DNA of 64,000 nt from Melitaea cinxia (GCF_905220565.1 NC_059418.1:10345441-10409440), one strand, 5' to 3'; shown: positions 11,481-22,858, counted from the stretch's first letter. Notes: generated by a model not told the origin, from the sequence alone. Numbers and translations are program-made.

Positions 11481-11619
11481 GTAAACAGCCCCGTGAGGAC
11501 CAGTCAGTTTGTAGTCACCAGTCTTCCTGTTCCTTCTATCACTCGTGACAAATGTCTTTATGGGCCATACAGGTATGTTTCTAGATCTCTGACATAGGAA
11601 AGCGAAGTCCTAGTTATAG

Positions 11620-11830
11620 GGGTTCCGTTACACACTGTGACGTGGTAAGGAACTAGAAAAAATTGAAAAGGTGAGGTAACTTTTTATACCGCGACAATCC
11701 CAACAGAGTTTACAGATTCACTTAAACACAATAATAACGATCTCGTCACCGCGATTCAGTATTCGTAGCTGACAATGAGCGCCATCTATTGACACAGAAT
11801 GATACTTCGATCTACGTGACTTCGCTCTGT
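11620..11830 (+). repeat. 'gttccgttacacactgtgac' non-autonomous repeat
   Basis: The copy runs from 'ggttccgttacacactgtga' and 'cgtggtaaggaactag' through 'ccgcgattcagtattc' to 'gagcgccatctattgacaca'. Related copies are at 35735-35965, 37940-38130, 55255-55435 and 61445-61690. The spacing between motifs is conserved, so this is one family. No coding capacity. Confidence 0.55.
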
Positions 11831-11978
11831 GACGAAACGACACTTGCTATAAATTTAATCGGAAATTATCGATATTGTGGTAGGTGTTGCTTATGTTGAT
11901 ATTTTTATTTTTTATATATAATAAAATGGTAGGAAAGTCAAAACTGTACATTGAATATTTTTTTTAAAGAATACTAGG

Positions 11979-12349
11979 GGTGTGATCTACAATCGATACC
12001 GAAGTATGTCCAGTAGTATCGAAGTAGTATGTATGTCTGTATATATGTCCAGGATAAACTCAAAAAGTACTGCATGGATTTACTTCAAATTTGGTACGAA
12101 TATTATTAAGAAGTCGAGTCAACATATAGGCTACATATTATTGCGCTATCACCTACGGGGAACGAGCAGTGAACCTTTATTTCTTCAATGCACTCTGTAA
12201 CAACGTGTAATCTAACGACGCATATTTGAATGTTGTTGTTATTATGTTAATAACCATGCTATAAGCTAGCTTCACACTATAAATAAAGACATTCTGTAGT
12301 ATATTTGGTAAAAGCATTGCACCCGTGCGAAGCCGGGGCGGGTCGCTAG
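11979..12349 (+). mobile_element. Helitron-like non-autonomous element
   Basis: The 3' end reads 'cccgtgcgaagccggggcgg' then 'gtcgCTAG|t' at 12320-12350. This GC-rich hairpin-forming terminus with CTAG followed by T is typical of Helitron 3' ends and very common in Lepidoptera. The 5' end is less certain; a TC start at about 11979 (TCTACAATCGATACC) follows an A as Helitrons require. There is no Rep/helicase coding sequence. Confidence 0.5.
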
Positions 12350-12394
12350 TGATATAATTAACATGCGTTATAAAGTAAGTTTTAGATATATGTC

Positions 12395-12480
12395 TCGGCT
12401 TGTCAATAGATGGCACTGATTGTTGATTAAAAAATAAATCGCGGTGACAAGTTGTTTATTTTTGCATATAAAATCAATTG
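12395..12480. repeat. 'aatcgcggtga' dispersed repeat
   Basis: The copy contains 'caatagatggcactgattg', 'aaatcgcggtgacaagttgt' and 'tatttttgcatataaaatca'. It is the same family as at 8796. About 12480-12716 holds no gene I recognise. Confidence 0.5.
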
Positions 12481-12715
12481 TGGTAACTTCTACAATAGGG
12501 AAACAGACCCAGGCTGGTTTTTTCTTAGTTTTCAAACAATATCAGCGAACGTTACAGTACGATTCGTTAGAGACGATACTTGTGCATATTATATTTCAAT
12601 AAACATATTTGATACTAACGTTATTTTATGCTATAAATGTTAGTTCCATGTCAGGTTACAGTTTATGGAAACATGTCTTTTTTTAATTTTACTCCTTTAA
12701 CATATAAACAATACC

Positions 12716-12932
12716 CACACGGTCATCTGTTCCTATGGTAAGCAAGTTAATGCTTGTGTTACAGATAACAGCCGACTGTTGTAACTATTTTTTTATAAAC
12801 ATACATAGGAATAATAGATATGTAAATATATAAATACAAATATTATATTACACCCAGACTCAGGCGGGAATCGAACCCGCAACTCGCAGGACAGAAAGCA
12901 GGGCCACTACAAACTGCGCCAACGGGGTAGTC
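12716..12932 (-). mobile_element. tRNA-derived SINE
   Basis: Read on the minus strand, the head is 'ccccgttggcgcagtttgta' (A-box region) followed by 'gttgcgggttcgattcccgc' (B box, T-arm). A body and a 3' end 'accataggaacagatgaccg' follow. The internal pol III promoter boxes are recognisable. It is one of four fuller copies; the other three are on the plus strand and lie inside block D. Confidence 0.7.
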
Positions 12933-12949
12933 AAATGTATGCTATGTAA

Positions 12950-13320
12950 CCAAGTAATACAACGTGGGTAGACGAAAAAATAGTCAAGTAAGTACGCGCT
13001 ATCAAAAATAACTAAGAAAGTAGTCATCCAATTAAAAAAAAAAAAACTCACCACGTTCCTAATTTCAGTGAGCTCATAGCTGTAAAGAAACTTTGTTACT
13101 AAACATCGTCGTCCGTCTGTAACATGACTGACATAAATAATAATTAAAATTGGTTTTCTTTGTAAGACGTGTGTCAACAAGAGGAGAAGATTTTCTATTA
13201 GGTTGTATTTTTTTATGTATTAAAAAAAGAATCATCGAGCTAGGTCCCATGCAGTAAAAAGTTCTCGGGTAAGACACTTAAAATACAGTGGAATTGATAA
13301 CCTCCTACTTTTTTTTTAAA
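12950..13320 (+). repeat. 'accgacttc' family copy in block D1
   Basis: It contains 'acaacgtgggtagacgaaaa' and 'atagtcaagtaagtacgcg' and ends 'ggaattgataacctcctact'. Its ends are degraded. Equivalent copies are at 40697-41162 and 56318-56790. Confidence 0.5.
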
Positions 13321-13435
13321 ATTGGTTATAAATAAAAATAAAAAGTAAATGCCCTAAGATAACAAACTTTTATCATTGACTTCATTTTGTTTTTACTTGT
13401 TTTATATCTACTATTATAACGCACATTGTGCATAG

Positions 13436-13650
13436 ACTAGCCCTATGGCGCAGTTTCTAGTGGTCCTTCTTACTGCTCCGTGGGTTGCGGGTTTGATTTC
13501 CGCCTGAGACTGTTAGTAGTATTTGTATTTAGTTATTTATATGTATATGCATTATTTCTATGTATATTTATCAAATAAATATTCAGCAGTCGGCTGTTAC
13601 ATGTAAGACGAGCATTAAGTTTCTTACCATAGGAACAGACGACCAGAGAG
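13436..13650 (+). mobile_element. tRNA-derived SINE
   Basis: The head 'ccctatggcgcagtttctag' is followed by the T-arm 'gttgcgggtttgatttccgc', in which the B box is damaged (GGTTTGATTTCC). The 3' end is 'accataggaacagacgacca'. It belongs to block D1. Confidence 0.7.
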
Positions 13651-13834
13651 GACTTGTATGTTATAAGACAAAAAAAAATCATACTGTGAAATGCCAAGTG
13701 CTTACCTATTATAGATCTTGAGATAGCCCTGTGACACGAACAGACAGCCGAACGAACAGGAGTCTTAGTCATAATTAGAATTTCCGTTACGCACAGTGTC
13801 GTGGTAAGGAACTGCGAAAATTCGCAAGATAAAC

Positions 13835-13877
13835 ATACACACACACACACACAAAAACACACACACACACACACACT
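13835..13877. repeat. CA microsatellite
   Basis: Two CA runs are separated by a short A run. The same microsatellite is present at 41640-41668 (D2) and 57290-57304 (D3) with different lengths. Confidence 0.9.
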
Positions 13878-13884
13878 TGCCTCC

Positions 13885-14045
13885 GTAAGTTCGCGCCAAA
13901 AATTGCGTGAATTCCCCAGCGTGGTGATTATGGGTAACACACGTGAGTTTACGCCATTTTTGGCGTGAATTTGAGGAGGCCTATGTCTGGCAATGGACTG
14001 CAATAGGCTGAAGTGATGGTGTGATGATAATGGTGATGACATTTA
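13885..14045 (+). repeat. RTE-like LINE 3' tail fragment
   Basis: It reads 'ttcgcgccaaaaattgcgtg', 'ccccagcgtggtgattatgg' and 'ggaggcctatgtctggcaat' and ends in 'gtgatgataatggtgatgac'. This is the 3' region of an RTE-type LINE without coding sequence. Confidence 0.6.
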
Positions 14046-17000
14046 TCTATTATCGAGTAAAAACACAGCGAAAATTATCTGCGCCTCCTGCGATAAGCTA
14101 CTTTTGAATTTTTATTTATTATTTACTTTATTTACTTACTACTATCTTACAAAGTAAATACATATTTATATAGAGAGTGATATGTTAAGGTCTTAGTTAA
14201 ATAAAATTAAGTTGTAAATAAATCAAGCATTTGTCTATTGTAGTGTATAAGTCGAGTTATATCAGGTAAATTATGTGTACAGGTGCATTGTCACGGGTAC
14301 CGACCCGTGTTAATATTTGTGTATTAATTATGGTATGTAAGTAAATGTATTAGGGTTCCGTTTCTCCTACTTGGGAATAGGGGACGGAATTCAAAAAATT
14401 ATAATTTACTTGGACTTTTCTTATGAACTATTAGCGGTAGCTACAGCGCTAACTACAATATTAACTACTGTGCTAACGCTAGCAAAGCAAGTCATTCTCA
14501 TAACCGACTATAAACACAATAATAAAAACCTTGCCACCGCGATTTGTAACTTAATGAGTGCCATCTGTTACCAAGTAGAAACATACACAGGACATTCGCT
14601 TTTCTTTGATCGGCGTAGTTTTGCTCGAACCATGAGCGCCATCTATTAACAACTTGCAACATACAGCGAACATGTCTAGAAATGTTCAGTCGTTGATTGG
14701 TCTATTACGAGTAATTAATCGTGTTATTAAGATTTTATTCCTTATATATAAACTCTGTTATTATAGTTTTAAAAGCGGGAGAACGGTGCTTGCACGATGA
14801 TACCGTTCTCTTATTTTTGATAATTTCCTGCAAAAGTTAAAAATAATTACAGATTTCTAATAAATAAATAAATAATGTAGTAAAGTTTAGTAATCGTAGT
14901 TTTCCATACAAGAAATGTGTACATTTATTTGTTTTATTAATTAACTCACGTTGTCCTGACCGTTGTACCGATTTGTCTTTCCTCAGGAGTCATACTTGTA
15001 CTTTGATCAATCATTTTTTTTACAAATATATATATTTGAGGTCACGACAAGAATATGGTTAGTGAGTTCATGTGAAACAGCTGACGCTGAGCTAAGTGAC
15101 GCTGAGAGTGACATTTTGATAGTGATTTAAGCTTATTGTAAGATACAGGAATATTAGTATCGATACGAGTAGCAAGCAACCATTTATTTTAATTTTACAA
15201 TTTTGTAATTTTTTTAATTGTAATTTGATTCAGTTGTTAGAACACCTTATTGTTTGTATTACGATTATCATTTTTAAGAAGTAAACTCCAGTCGCTTATC
15301 AGAGGAAATTCTTTAAAGAAATGCTCATTTTAAAATGACCTTCAAACGATAAACACGTGTTTTCAACCAAATATTACAAAGGCCAAAACGTTAACTTCAC
15401 TTCAGCAAAATGCATCTTAACATCGTATTGGATGTGTATATTTATTTCAGCTTTCCAAGGTAACTTAAATCGTCGGTAATAGTTACAATAAAGTTATCAA
15501 GCTGTGATTTCCTTTTCTATAACAAAAGTTGAGTAAATTAAGATACATATAACAGCTAGTTGTAATGACGACACGCCCGCATCTAAATCAAAGCGCATCA
15601 CAGACAGACGTGCGCTAGTGTTCCTTCACCCTACTCGGAAATTTATCGAACTAAGTTCAGATGATTAACGTTCTCACTTGAGTATGAGAATTATTTTCTA
15701 CTATTTTTTATACAAAAATTAAGTTTATTAGTGTCGTCTGTTCCTACAGTAGTCAATTATCAAAAGATTGTTGTTTTAGATAATTATCGATTGATATACA
15801 TACTCGTACGTCTTGTAGGCCTATTTGACTTAAGGACAATAAAATATCGTAATCCATAGAATATAAATTTTTAAACCACTTTTGATCACAATAAAACATA
15901 AAGTTAATGTTGAAATAAAAGTATAACGCACTCCAAGACGTAAAGTTACATTTGCTAATCCAAAATCAGCCCCTACGAGATAACAGAGACGGATCCTTTC
16001 TACCCGCAGTAAAATAAATAGACTGGATGGGTATATTACTTCAAATTAGGTTGAAACTCAATTTACACGCAGTAATGACAGGACTACGTAATGTTAGGAT
16101 TAAAGGGTGACGGTGTTACTAGAATTGGGGTCTGGGACCAAAATTTCGATTGTAGTGAGGCAGTTGGTTTTAGACTTGGGACATTACATGAGTACGTATA
16201 AACTTGTTTAAGAACTATACGCCAAGCTTTTTCATTCTAGTTCAGTATCGATATTATTGTTTGCATAAATATGTATTTTTAGTTTCAATGTTTGTTAATA
16301 ATGGTCTACAACGGGTTACTACAAAAAAAGTAATTTTTAATAAATTTCTTTTTAATAAATATGATTCTGAACGATATGTATTATATACAACATCTGGTGT
16401 ATGAAACTTAAAAATATCTCAGATTATTTTTACATTCTAATAGTTTATATTAAAACTTTTTTAAGACAAAACTAGAAATGAAACGATGGCAGCTCATACT
16501 CATAGAACGCTTGCTCATAGTCACCGACATTCAAGGCGTTTGTTTAAATTAAATATTCAATCAAAATCCAAGTCATTATTATTCAGTGAACAATCTTGCT
16601 TCCGGTAAAATCAACACGACGTTAACAAGGCTATTGTCTTGCGTCCTTTTAAATTGTAGCCTCTTTTGTAAAAGAAAAAATTGGGAATTAGCATTAAATA
16701 AGTCAGAATGTAAACCTTTAAATAAGAGGGTGAGAAAGAGATGATTAAGTAATTAAAAACACACGCCACGGCTGTGGTGTCACTACTAGATAAATTAATA
16801 TAATATTTTATTAATTGACAGGAATAAAGCGTCCACATGTTTCTTATTTTCCGTTCAAATCTACAATAATATAATAATTTCATGATTCATCATTCTGATC
16901 TAAGGTAAGCCTTCACGATAGCATAAACGAGTAGAAAGTGTGCAATGTCACGCCATCTTGTAGTCACGACATCATCTAGACATCCTGAAATAATTCAGAA

Positions 17001-17361
17001 CCTAGCTATGAGAGGCGTGGTCTAATCACCGCCCTCCCTGGTCCCGCCCACAAGCACTCCTCACCTCTTCAGTTGTAATCAATTCGTCGCGCCGTACGAA
17101 CGTACAGACATTTTGTTGGCAAAAAAGACCTAAATTTCTTTGATTTTATTTGAGAAAAAATCAGCTGATAAGTTCGCAAACATTTTTATTGTTCATTGAA
17201 AGCTATTTTTTATTTAATTTCAGTCTGTATTTAATGATATTTCATTGTTTACGTGTTGTTTGTTTACAAACAAACGCCGCCTGTGCGCAAGTTCAAGGAC
17301 GTCTGTATTGTGACGTTGTTGTACATGGGGCGGTACTGTGACTGTGAGGTGATTAGTTAAT

Positions 17362-17425
17362 AACAAAAAAAAACCGACTTCAATTACATCGAAGAGTAAT
17401 ACAACGTAGATCGACGGAAAAATAG
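17362..17425 (+). repeat. 'accgacttc' family, left end
   Basis: It contains 'aaccgacttcaattacatcg' and 'aagagtaatacaacgtagat' and then stops. Only the left terminus is present. Confidence 0.5.
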
Positions 17426-17924
17426 TAATACTTTGTTCGTATTCCATATAACGCGACATTATAAAATTGTAGAATTATATAATGTTCTACTGTTATTTCT
17501 AACATTTTGTTAGCGATTGTAGGCAGAAATTTCATAAAAGGCCCGTCGTCGATTCGCGCGAAGCGCTGACATCGCTTATTACGGCGGGTTTTTTAGTTGA
17601 AGCGGATTTATATTGAATTACGGTTTGTCTTTTTTATTAAAAATATGTACTGTTCATGTTTTCACACAGCTCCGATGCACGACTGGAGTTTACCCCTTCA
17701 GATCAACTGTCTAAATAGGCACAAAAAGGCTTACTAGTCTAAGAAATATATTATTACTATATCAAATTGTAAATAAATGAATCTATAACGCCATCTATCG
17801 GAACCTAATTGCGTTATTAGAAAACGTCTGAGCGCCATCTCTAACAAGGTCATTCGTTCAGTAGATTTTACTGTTCAATTTTTTCATTCCGGGGCCTTAA
17901 ATGAAAATCGATTCTTAAGGAGAA

Positions 17925-19124
17925 AACTCCAAAAACAGTCAAGTAAATAGGCCATATCAGATATAGCTCAAAAAGTTCGAGTCAAATCTCAATTATATTT
18001 AAATGGGACCACATGACAAGCACCACCTATCGATTAAAAAAAGAATCATCGATATCGGTCCACCCAGTAAAATAGTAATGAGGTTAATATAACGTTGGTC
18101 GACGTAAAATAGCCAAGTAAATACCCAGTATTAGCGATAACTCAAAAATTAAAAGCTCAAATATATTTATAACGAATAAACTGCTACTCTCTACTCTAGT
18201 GGAATATTGTAATTTGATCGATAGTGAACGACGTAATTTCATAAAATTTTGATAGATGGCGTTGTGGCACAGTATTAAACATGACCGCAGTCGTCTTAAC
18301 ATCGTCATGTAAATACGTGTCATCAAAGATTACTCAAAAATTGCTCATTATATCTATATCATATTTAAAACGGACGACATGACAAGTATTAGCTTTTGAT
18401 TTATACAAAAAAGATCAAAATCAGTGCACCCAGTAAAAAGATATAACGTATAATACAACGTAGGGTGACGAAAAAAACCGTCAAGTAAATACGCAATATT
18501 AGATATAACTCACAAATTACTAATCAAATCTCAATTCAATTTGAATGGGACCACGTGATGAATAGTAGCTTTTAATTTATATAAGAAACGTCAAAATCGG
18601 TGCACCCAGTAAAAAGTTATGAGGTATAATACAACGTAAGGTGACGAAAATAATGTCAAGTAAATACGCGTTATCAAAGATTAATCAAAAAGTAGTTATC
18701 AGATCTCGATAAAATTTATATGTGACCACATGATAAACATCAACTTTCGATTAAAGTAAAAATTATCAAAATCGATACACCCAGTAAAAAGTTATTGCGG
18801 ATTTTCAAGAGTTTCCCTCGATTTCTCTGGGATCCCATCGTCAGATCCTGGTTTTCTTATCATGGTACCAAACTAGGGATATCCCCTTTCCAACAAAAAA
18901 AGAATTATCAAAATCGGTACACCCAGTAGAAAGTTATGTGGTATAATACAACGTAGGTCGACGAAAAAAGCGTCAAGTAAAAACGCATTATTAGATATAA
19001 TTCGAAAAGTAGTTGTTAGATCTCAAATAAATTTAAATGGGACCAATCGGCACACACCACCTTTCGATTAAAACAAAATTTGTCGAAATCGGTCTACCTG
19101 GTCAAAAGTTCTGATGTAACATAC

Positions 19125-19164
<40 letters not shown>

Positions 19165-19207
19165 GTCGAATTGAGAACCTCCTCCTTTTTTGGAAGTCGG
19201 TTAAAAA
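17925..19207 (+). repeat. tandemly expanded 'accgacttc' family element
   Basis: The sub-unit with 'gtcaagtaaatacgc', 'aaatgggaccacatgac', 'aaatcggtccacccagtaaa' and 'tacaacgtaggtcgacg' recurs about six times. The copy ends in a canonical right end 'gagaacctcctccttttttg' and 'gaagtcggttaaaaa' at about 19175-19207. A 33-A run (19128-19160) lies just before that end. Copy number is higher than in B1, indicating expansion after duplication. Confidence 0.6.
19128..19160. repeat. poly(A) run inside an 'accgacttc' element
   Basis: 33 consecutive A residues precede 'tacagtcgaattgagaacct'. Other copies have 7 to 10 A at the same place, so this is local slippage and not a retroposon tail. Confidence 0.85.
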
Positions 19208-19497
19208 TAGAAAAAGTGATTATGTGGAATGTTTAAACGTTATTATTAGAATAATTAAATAATTGAGAGTTTAAATATTTTAAAATGTTCTAGTGATAAA
19301 GAACTTCAATAGTAAATGATAGGAAAACTACATAAGGGTGAAAAACAGAGTGAATATAAACAGTTGATATTTATGTGTTTTATTTAAATAGTGACTTAGA
19401 CTTACAAATACGTACAATATAAAAAAAAAAAACATTAAGTAAATGATATTTGGAATAAAACTTAATAATTTCTACGTAGTAAGTTCCAACTATCAAA

Positions 19498-20097
19498 TTG
19501 GCTTCAACAAATAAAACCGAGCCCTCCGGGGCCGGGACGTCGAACCCGAGCAAACCAACAAGAACGCTACTTGTACATCCATTCGTATCATCAAACACAA
19601 AAGAAAACGACAAACCAAACAAATACTTGTTAGAAACACCACTCGAGTTGAAGAGGAAGACGCCTCTACTTGAAATACCCGAGGACTTCAACAAGAAACC
19701 GAAATTATACACGAAGCTATCAAACAATAATAAGACAAATGAAAACATTACTGAAATGAAAAATACTTCAATACAAACAACTGACGAAAACAGTCAAGAA
19801 GATTGTCAAAATTCATCAAGCGACATCTACTGTCACGAAATTCAGAACCACTGTCAAAGTTCGTCTGTCAAATACTGTCATCATTGTTGCTGTGAGTGTG
19901 AGAATAAGGTCAAGTTGTGTGAGGTTAGTGTGAGTGAGGTGTCAAAGTCGTGCTGTCAACAGCGAGCCGTCAAAGTGATCTTCGCGCCAGCAATGATGTC
20001 GTCAATGTTTCCTGTGGCCGGAGTGCCGTATGTCGTGAAGACACCGATGAGGAGTAATGACAAGGTAGGTGGAGATTGTTGTAGTAAGGCAGTGTAA
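19498..20097 (+). CDS. cysteine-rich open frame, copy 2 (199 codons, no ATG)
   Basis: Paralogue of the frame at 5370-5990, and likewise unrecognised. It begins at the same TTG codon in 'atcaaaTTGG', a few codons after a TAA, and ends at TAA 20095. The cysteine cluster (CHHCCCECE and the CC pairs) is fully conserved between copies. The C-terminus is shorter because a changed base creates an earlier stop after KAV. The AAG|GTAGGT potential donor is also conserved. Downstream both copies share 'actatgaataaaattgcagt' (contains AATAAA), which could be a polyadenylation region. The region between lacks indels although the flanks have many. The substitutions do not suggest strong protein-level constraint. 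Confidence 0.45.
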   Translation: MASTNKTEPSGAGTSNPSKPTRTLLVHPFVSSNTKENDKPNKYLLETPLELKRKTPLLEIPEDFNKKPKLYTKLSNNNKTNENITEMKNTSIQTTDENSQEDCQNSSSDIYCHEIQNHCQSSSVKYCHHCCCECENKVKLCEVSVSEVSKSCCQQRAVKVIFAPAMMSSMFPVAGVPYVVKTPMRSNDKVGGDCCSKAV

Positions 20098-20290
20098 GTT
20101 TTTTATTTATTTAATAGCTTAAAAATATTGATATAAATATCAGAATTAATAGAATTTCACAATTCTATAGTTATAACTAAGTACACGTTTTATAAGTTGC
20201 AACATCCACTGCTAACAATCAAATTACCAGAAAAAGGACTATGAATAAAATTGCAGTTCTGTCAAATTTATTGCCAGCGTAAAACGATTG

Positions 20291-20889
20291 TGAAGGTTTT
20301 ATTTGAAGCTGTATTTTAGGCCTCTAAGCTTATATCGATAGATACAAGAAAAATGTGAAATTAAAGTTTGAGGGGTAAAAAAGGGATTCTTAGTTTTTAT
20401 AAAGGTGTTTGTATCGAGTTGTTTTAAAAATAAATACAAATGTTTGTATTATGTGATGTTTGTTACTATTTCATTCAAAATATACAGAGCTTATTATCAT
20501 AAAGTAACGTGGGTGAAATCACAGGGATTGTCCAATAAAAATAATAAAAAACCTTTCCTTAAACTTGCGTAAAGTCAAAATAGATTTCTATTCGTTTCTT
20601 CGACCGCTGCCGGATAAGACGCACTTAGCGGGATAACCGTAAATCAGTCAAGAAGACCTTGTGCGTCCATACATAGCTGTGTAGAATTTGTAAGTATTAT
20701 ACTTATACAAACACATTTCATGGGAAACATTCTATTCATATTTAATTAACTTTTCAGATTAATCATCCTCACTTCAACATACAATAAAATACAGTACAAT
20801 CAGTTTTACGTTTTGTTTGTATGTTTCAAGAGATTATAATGTAATGTCTTTTATTTGACTGAGGTTGTGTATGTACGTTTGACTCAATA
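20291..20889. other. AT-rich stretch without a recognisable gene
   Basis: Neither strand shows a recognisable protein domain or known repeat. It separates block B2 from the second piggyBac element. Confidence 0.4.
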
Positions 20890-22219
20890 TTAACCTTTAA
20901 GTATGGACGTCATTTTTTCTTAACACTACTGTGGACGTGTAGTCTCACAGGCTCCTATATAGACACAAATTTTTTGGGAGAATTTGATATAAGATCGCTT
21001 TAAAACTAATTACATATTAAAGTTATGTAGTTTAGTAATTAAATAACGTGCTTATAATAATCAAATTTTATTTAAAAAATTATAGAAATATTAATTATCC
21101 AAAATTATGGCTCTTTTCAATCGAAATCTACTTAGGTTACATTTTTAGGTAATAAAAGCAGCCAAACTTATTCCTATAACAAAATAAGTCTTTTTTTCTC
21201 AAAATATAATGTATAATAAACCAAAAACACAAAAGAACTACTTCATATAACAAATATAAAAAATTTTCACAACAGTCAAATAACGTAAATTTATTGGCAG
21301 TTAGCGCACAAAGGTCTAGAACATTGGAGACACACAGGTTTGTTGCACCCAATACAAACATGGATAATCATCGTATGTTTTTTTGCGGAACAGATTTTAT
21401 ATGCTCTTCTGGTTCCTTGACTGGTTTCTTGATCCTAGACATCTTCTGTAACCATATAAATACCTAAAACTAAAGTCTTGGTCAACCTCAGCTCTCCTGG
21501 TAGTCGTGTAAATTTATAAAACGTCTTTGCATATAAGGCACCACAAGCACATGTACTAATTTTTTAAATCTCTTTCCGCAGCTTTTGTTTGGTGCATCTT
21601 ATATGAGTGTACGCATTCATGGTACTCAAGTCTAGGACACGATATAGCAACACCATAGGCTACCTCTATAACTACAAGATTCTTGTCCTATGTCTTGGTC
21701 TTGGTCCTGGTCATCATCACTGTCACTTTCATGATTTTGTATCAGTTTGGACTCCAATATAAAAAAAAATCTTCAGTACTCTCTTCATTGTCAGACTGAT
21801 CCGAAGCTAATAACAACTAACTCACTTCATCACAAAAGTGGATCTCCTGCACAAAATTTTTTCTCACAGGGTCCTGAACAGAACTCGTAGATGGTCGTTT
21901 AGATTCAAAACTACCACCGGCTTTATTGTTTTTTGACATTTTGTACTTCAAAATCTGATACAAACGTAATCGCTCTTGTAAAATATATCATAGGGCAAAA
22001 ATGGACGTGTAGCCTAACAGGCTCCGGTCAATATTTTGATGGTCATTACTTACGTGATATTCATTGGAAGACGCAAATTCCTCTCTCGTTGGTAGTTTTA
22101 CAACTAAAACAAAAGCTACTGAGCCGCTCAACCGCTGGGAGTTAGGGCAAATAGGTGAAACTAGGAAAACGAAAACATCGAGTAGCCTGTGAGACTCCAC
22201 GTCCATACTTAAAGGTTAA
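20890..22219 (-). mobile_element. piggyBac-like element 2, internally deleted
   Basis: It is bounded by TTAA at 20890-20893 and 22216-22219, with inverted ends CCTTTAAGTATGGACGT (20894-20910; complement at 22199-22215). A subterminal word 'gtagtctcacaggctcc' occurs near the left end (20938-20954), with variants at about 22006-22024 and, inverted, 22180-22197. The element encodes only the start and the end of a piggyBac transposase on the minus strand. Its ends differ from those of the first piggyBac, so it is a different family. Confidence 0.8.
21291..21939 (-). pseudogene. piggyBac transposase remnant (N- and C-termini only)
   Basis: On the minus strand an ATG at 21939 opens 'MSKNNKAGGSFESKRPSTSS', a polar N-terminus followed by an acidic Asp/Glu/Ser stretch and stops. 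The DDE catalytic core is absent. The C-terminus is a well-preserved cysteine-rich zinc domain (HVCIGCNKPVCLQCSRPLC), ending at TAA 21291-21293. The gap between the two parts is far too short for a full transposase. It is non-functional. Confidence 0.75.
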
Positions 22220-22246
22220 TGAATAGTTTGAAGCCAGTACAAAAGG

Positions 22247-22858
22247 TTTTTTTTTTTTTTTTTTGATATCGCAGGGTAACCCATTTACGGGTGATATCCA
22301 GGATGCCCGGGTAGGCATTCCTAGACCATATGTCGGCTTAGCACTTGGGGGTGCACTACCGACCAAAACCCCTGCGGGAGCCTTCAGCCGCTTTAATTGG
22401 AGGGTCCCGGAACTGCAGGCAACAGGATCCCTCCAGCAACAGGCTGGCCTCGGCGAAAAGACCAGACTTCTCCTCCATGGGACTGTCCGGCTCACCTCTG
22501 AACAATCCCGACGACGCCATGTCTAGCAGGACCGGGTTCCCATCCCGGCCCGACATGGGCACAGGGGCGTTACTGGAGACGCATTAAGTAGCGCCTCCTA
22601 CGCACCCCCGTTCGTCGCCTGCGGACGGAGGCCTCGTCGGCGGCCCCCTCTCTCATCCGCTCGTCGTTCTCCTTCTCGGACATTACTGTCTCGCAGAAGG
22701 AGACCATCGCCTTCCAGGACTCGTCGTCACCGAGCATCGTAGTGATAACGCTCGGCAGTGACAAGTTCCCTCCGAGGACTGTCGTCAGATCGCGACGTAG
22801 CGCCGCCCATCTCGGGCACACCTCGAGGGTGTGTTGGGCAGAGTCCACCGCCGCGAGC
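22247..22858 (-). mobile_element. 5'-truncated R1-like LINE 3' fragment
   Basis: The block is clearly GC-richer than its surroundings. On the minus strand it encodes the last part of an R1-type ORF2 (DSAQHTLEVCPRWAALRRDL, then SFCETVMSEKE) with TAA at 22570-22572. A 3' UTR follows and then an A tail (seen as the T run at 22247-22264). It is flanked by a 15-bp direct repeat AGCCAGTACAAAAGG at 22232-22246 and 22859-22873, the target site duplication. This is a dead-on-arrival insertion next to piggyBac element 2. Confidence 0.85.
22573..22858 (-). pseudogene. C-terminal end of R1-clade ORF2
   Basis: The coding remnant carries the conserved 'AQHTLEVCP' motif, the C-terminal zinc-containing region typical of R1-clade reverse transcriptase proteins, followed by 'GGNLSLPSVITTMLGDDESW'. 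Its C-terminal end is Arg-rich. The catalytic reverse transcriptase and endonuclease domains are missing through 5' truncation. No start codon belongs to it; the upstream open codons derive from the target duplication. Confidence 0.8.

Larger units (their letters stand above)
9180..11880. repeat. segment block E, copy 1
   Basis: Outside the piggyBac insertion at 9428-10947, this block aligns with 60510-61700 (E2). Landmarks are 'gtgtctcgttcat', 'aaactttgacctta', 'ctaagtctacggctctcct', then 'gagggacggtacacgcatta' and 'aataaatcaaagtagaaatg'. E2 has no piggyBac and supplies the empty site near 60755. Confidence 0.75.
12950..14040. repeat. segment block D, copy 1
   Basis: This block matches 40740-41780 (D2) and 56370-57460 (D3). 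In order it holds an 'accgacttc' family remnant, a SINE, a 'gttccgttacacacagtg' piece, a CA microsatellite and an RTE-like LINE tail. The same nested order in all three copies shows that the retroposons were present before the block was duplicated. Confidence 0.8.
14040..20290. repeat. segment block B, copy 2
   Basis: Collinear with B1 (see 1645-6150) and with B3, B4 and B5 at its left end. Compared with B1 it carries extra tandem copies of the 'accgacttc' family (17925-19207). It retains the second copy of the cysteine-rich open frame. The stretch 17440-17925 holds no recognisable gene, although 17535-17610 is locally GC-rich. Confidence 0.8.

Noticed and set aside
13533..14042. Minus-strand open frame of 169 codons with poly Cys-Val
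   Set aside because: It reads through the CA microsatellite, the SINE and the LINE tail, so it is an artefact of repeats.
19128..19160. Poly(A) run as a retroposon tail
   Set aside because: It occurs inside the 'accgacttc' element at a place where all copies have shorter A runs, and no target duplication surrounds it.
22263..22587. Plus-strand frames in the GC-rich block
   Set aside because: The block is the 3' UTR and ORF2 end of a minus-strand LINE; plus-strand openness reflects high GC content.
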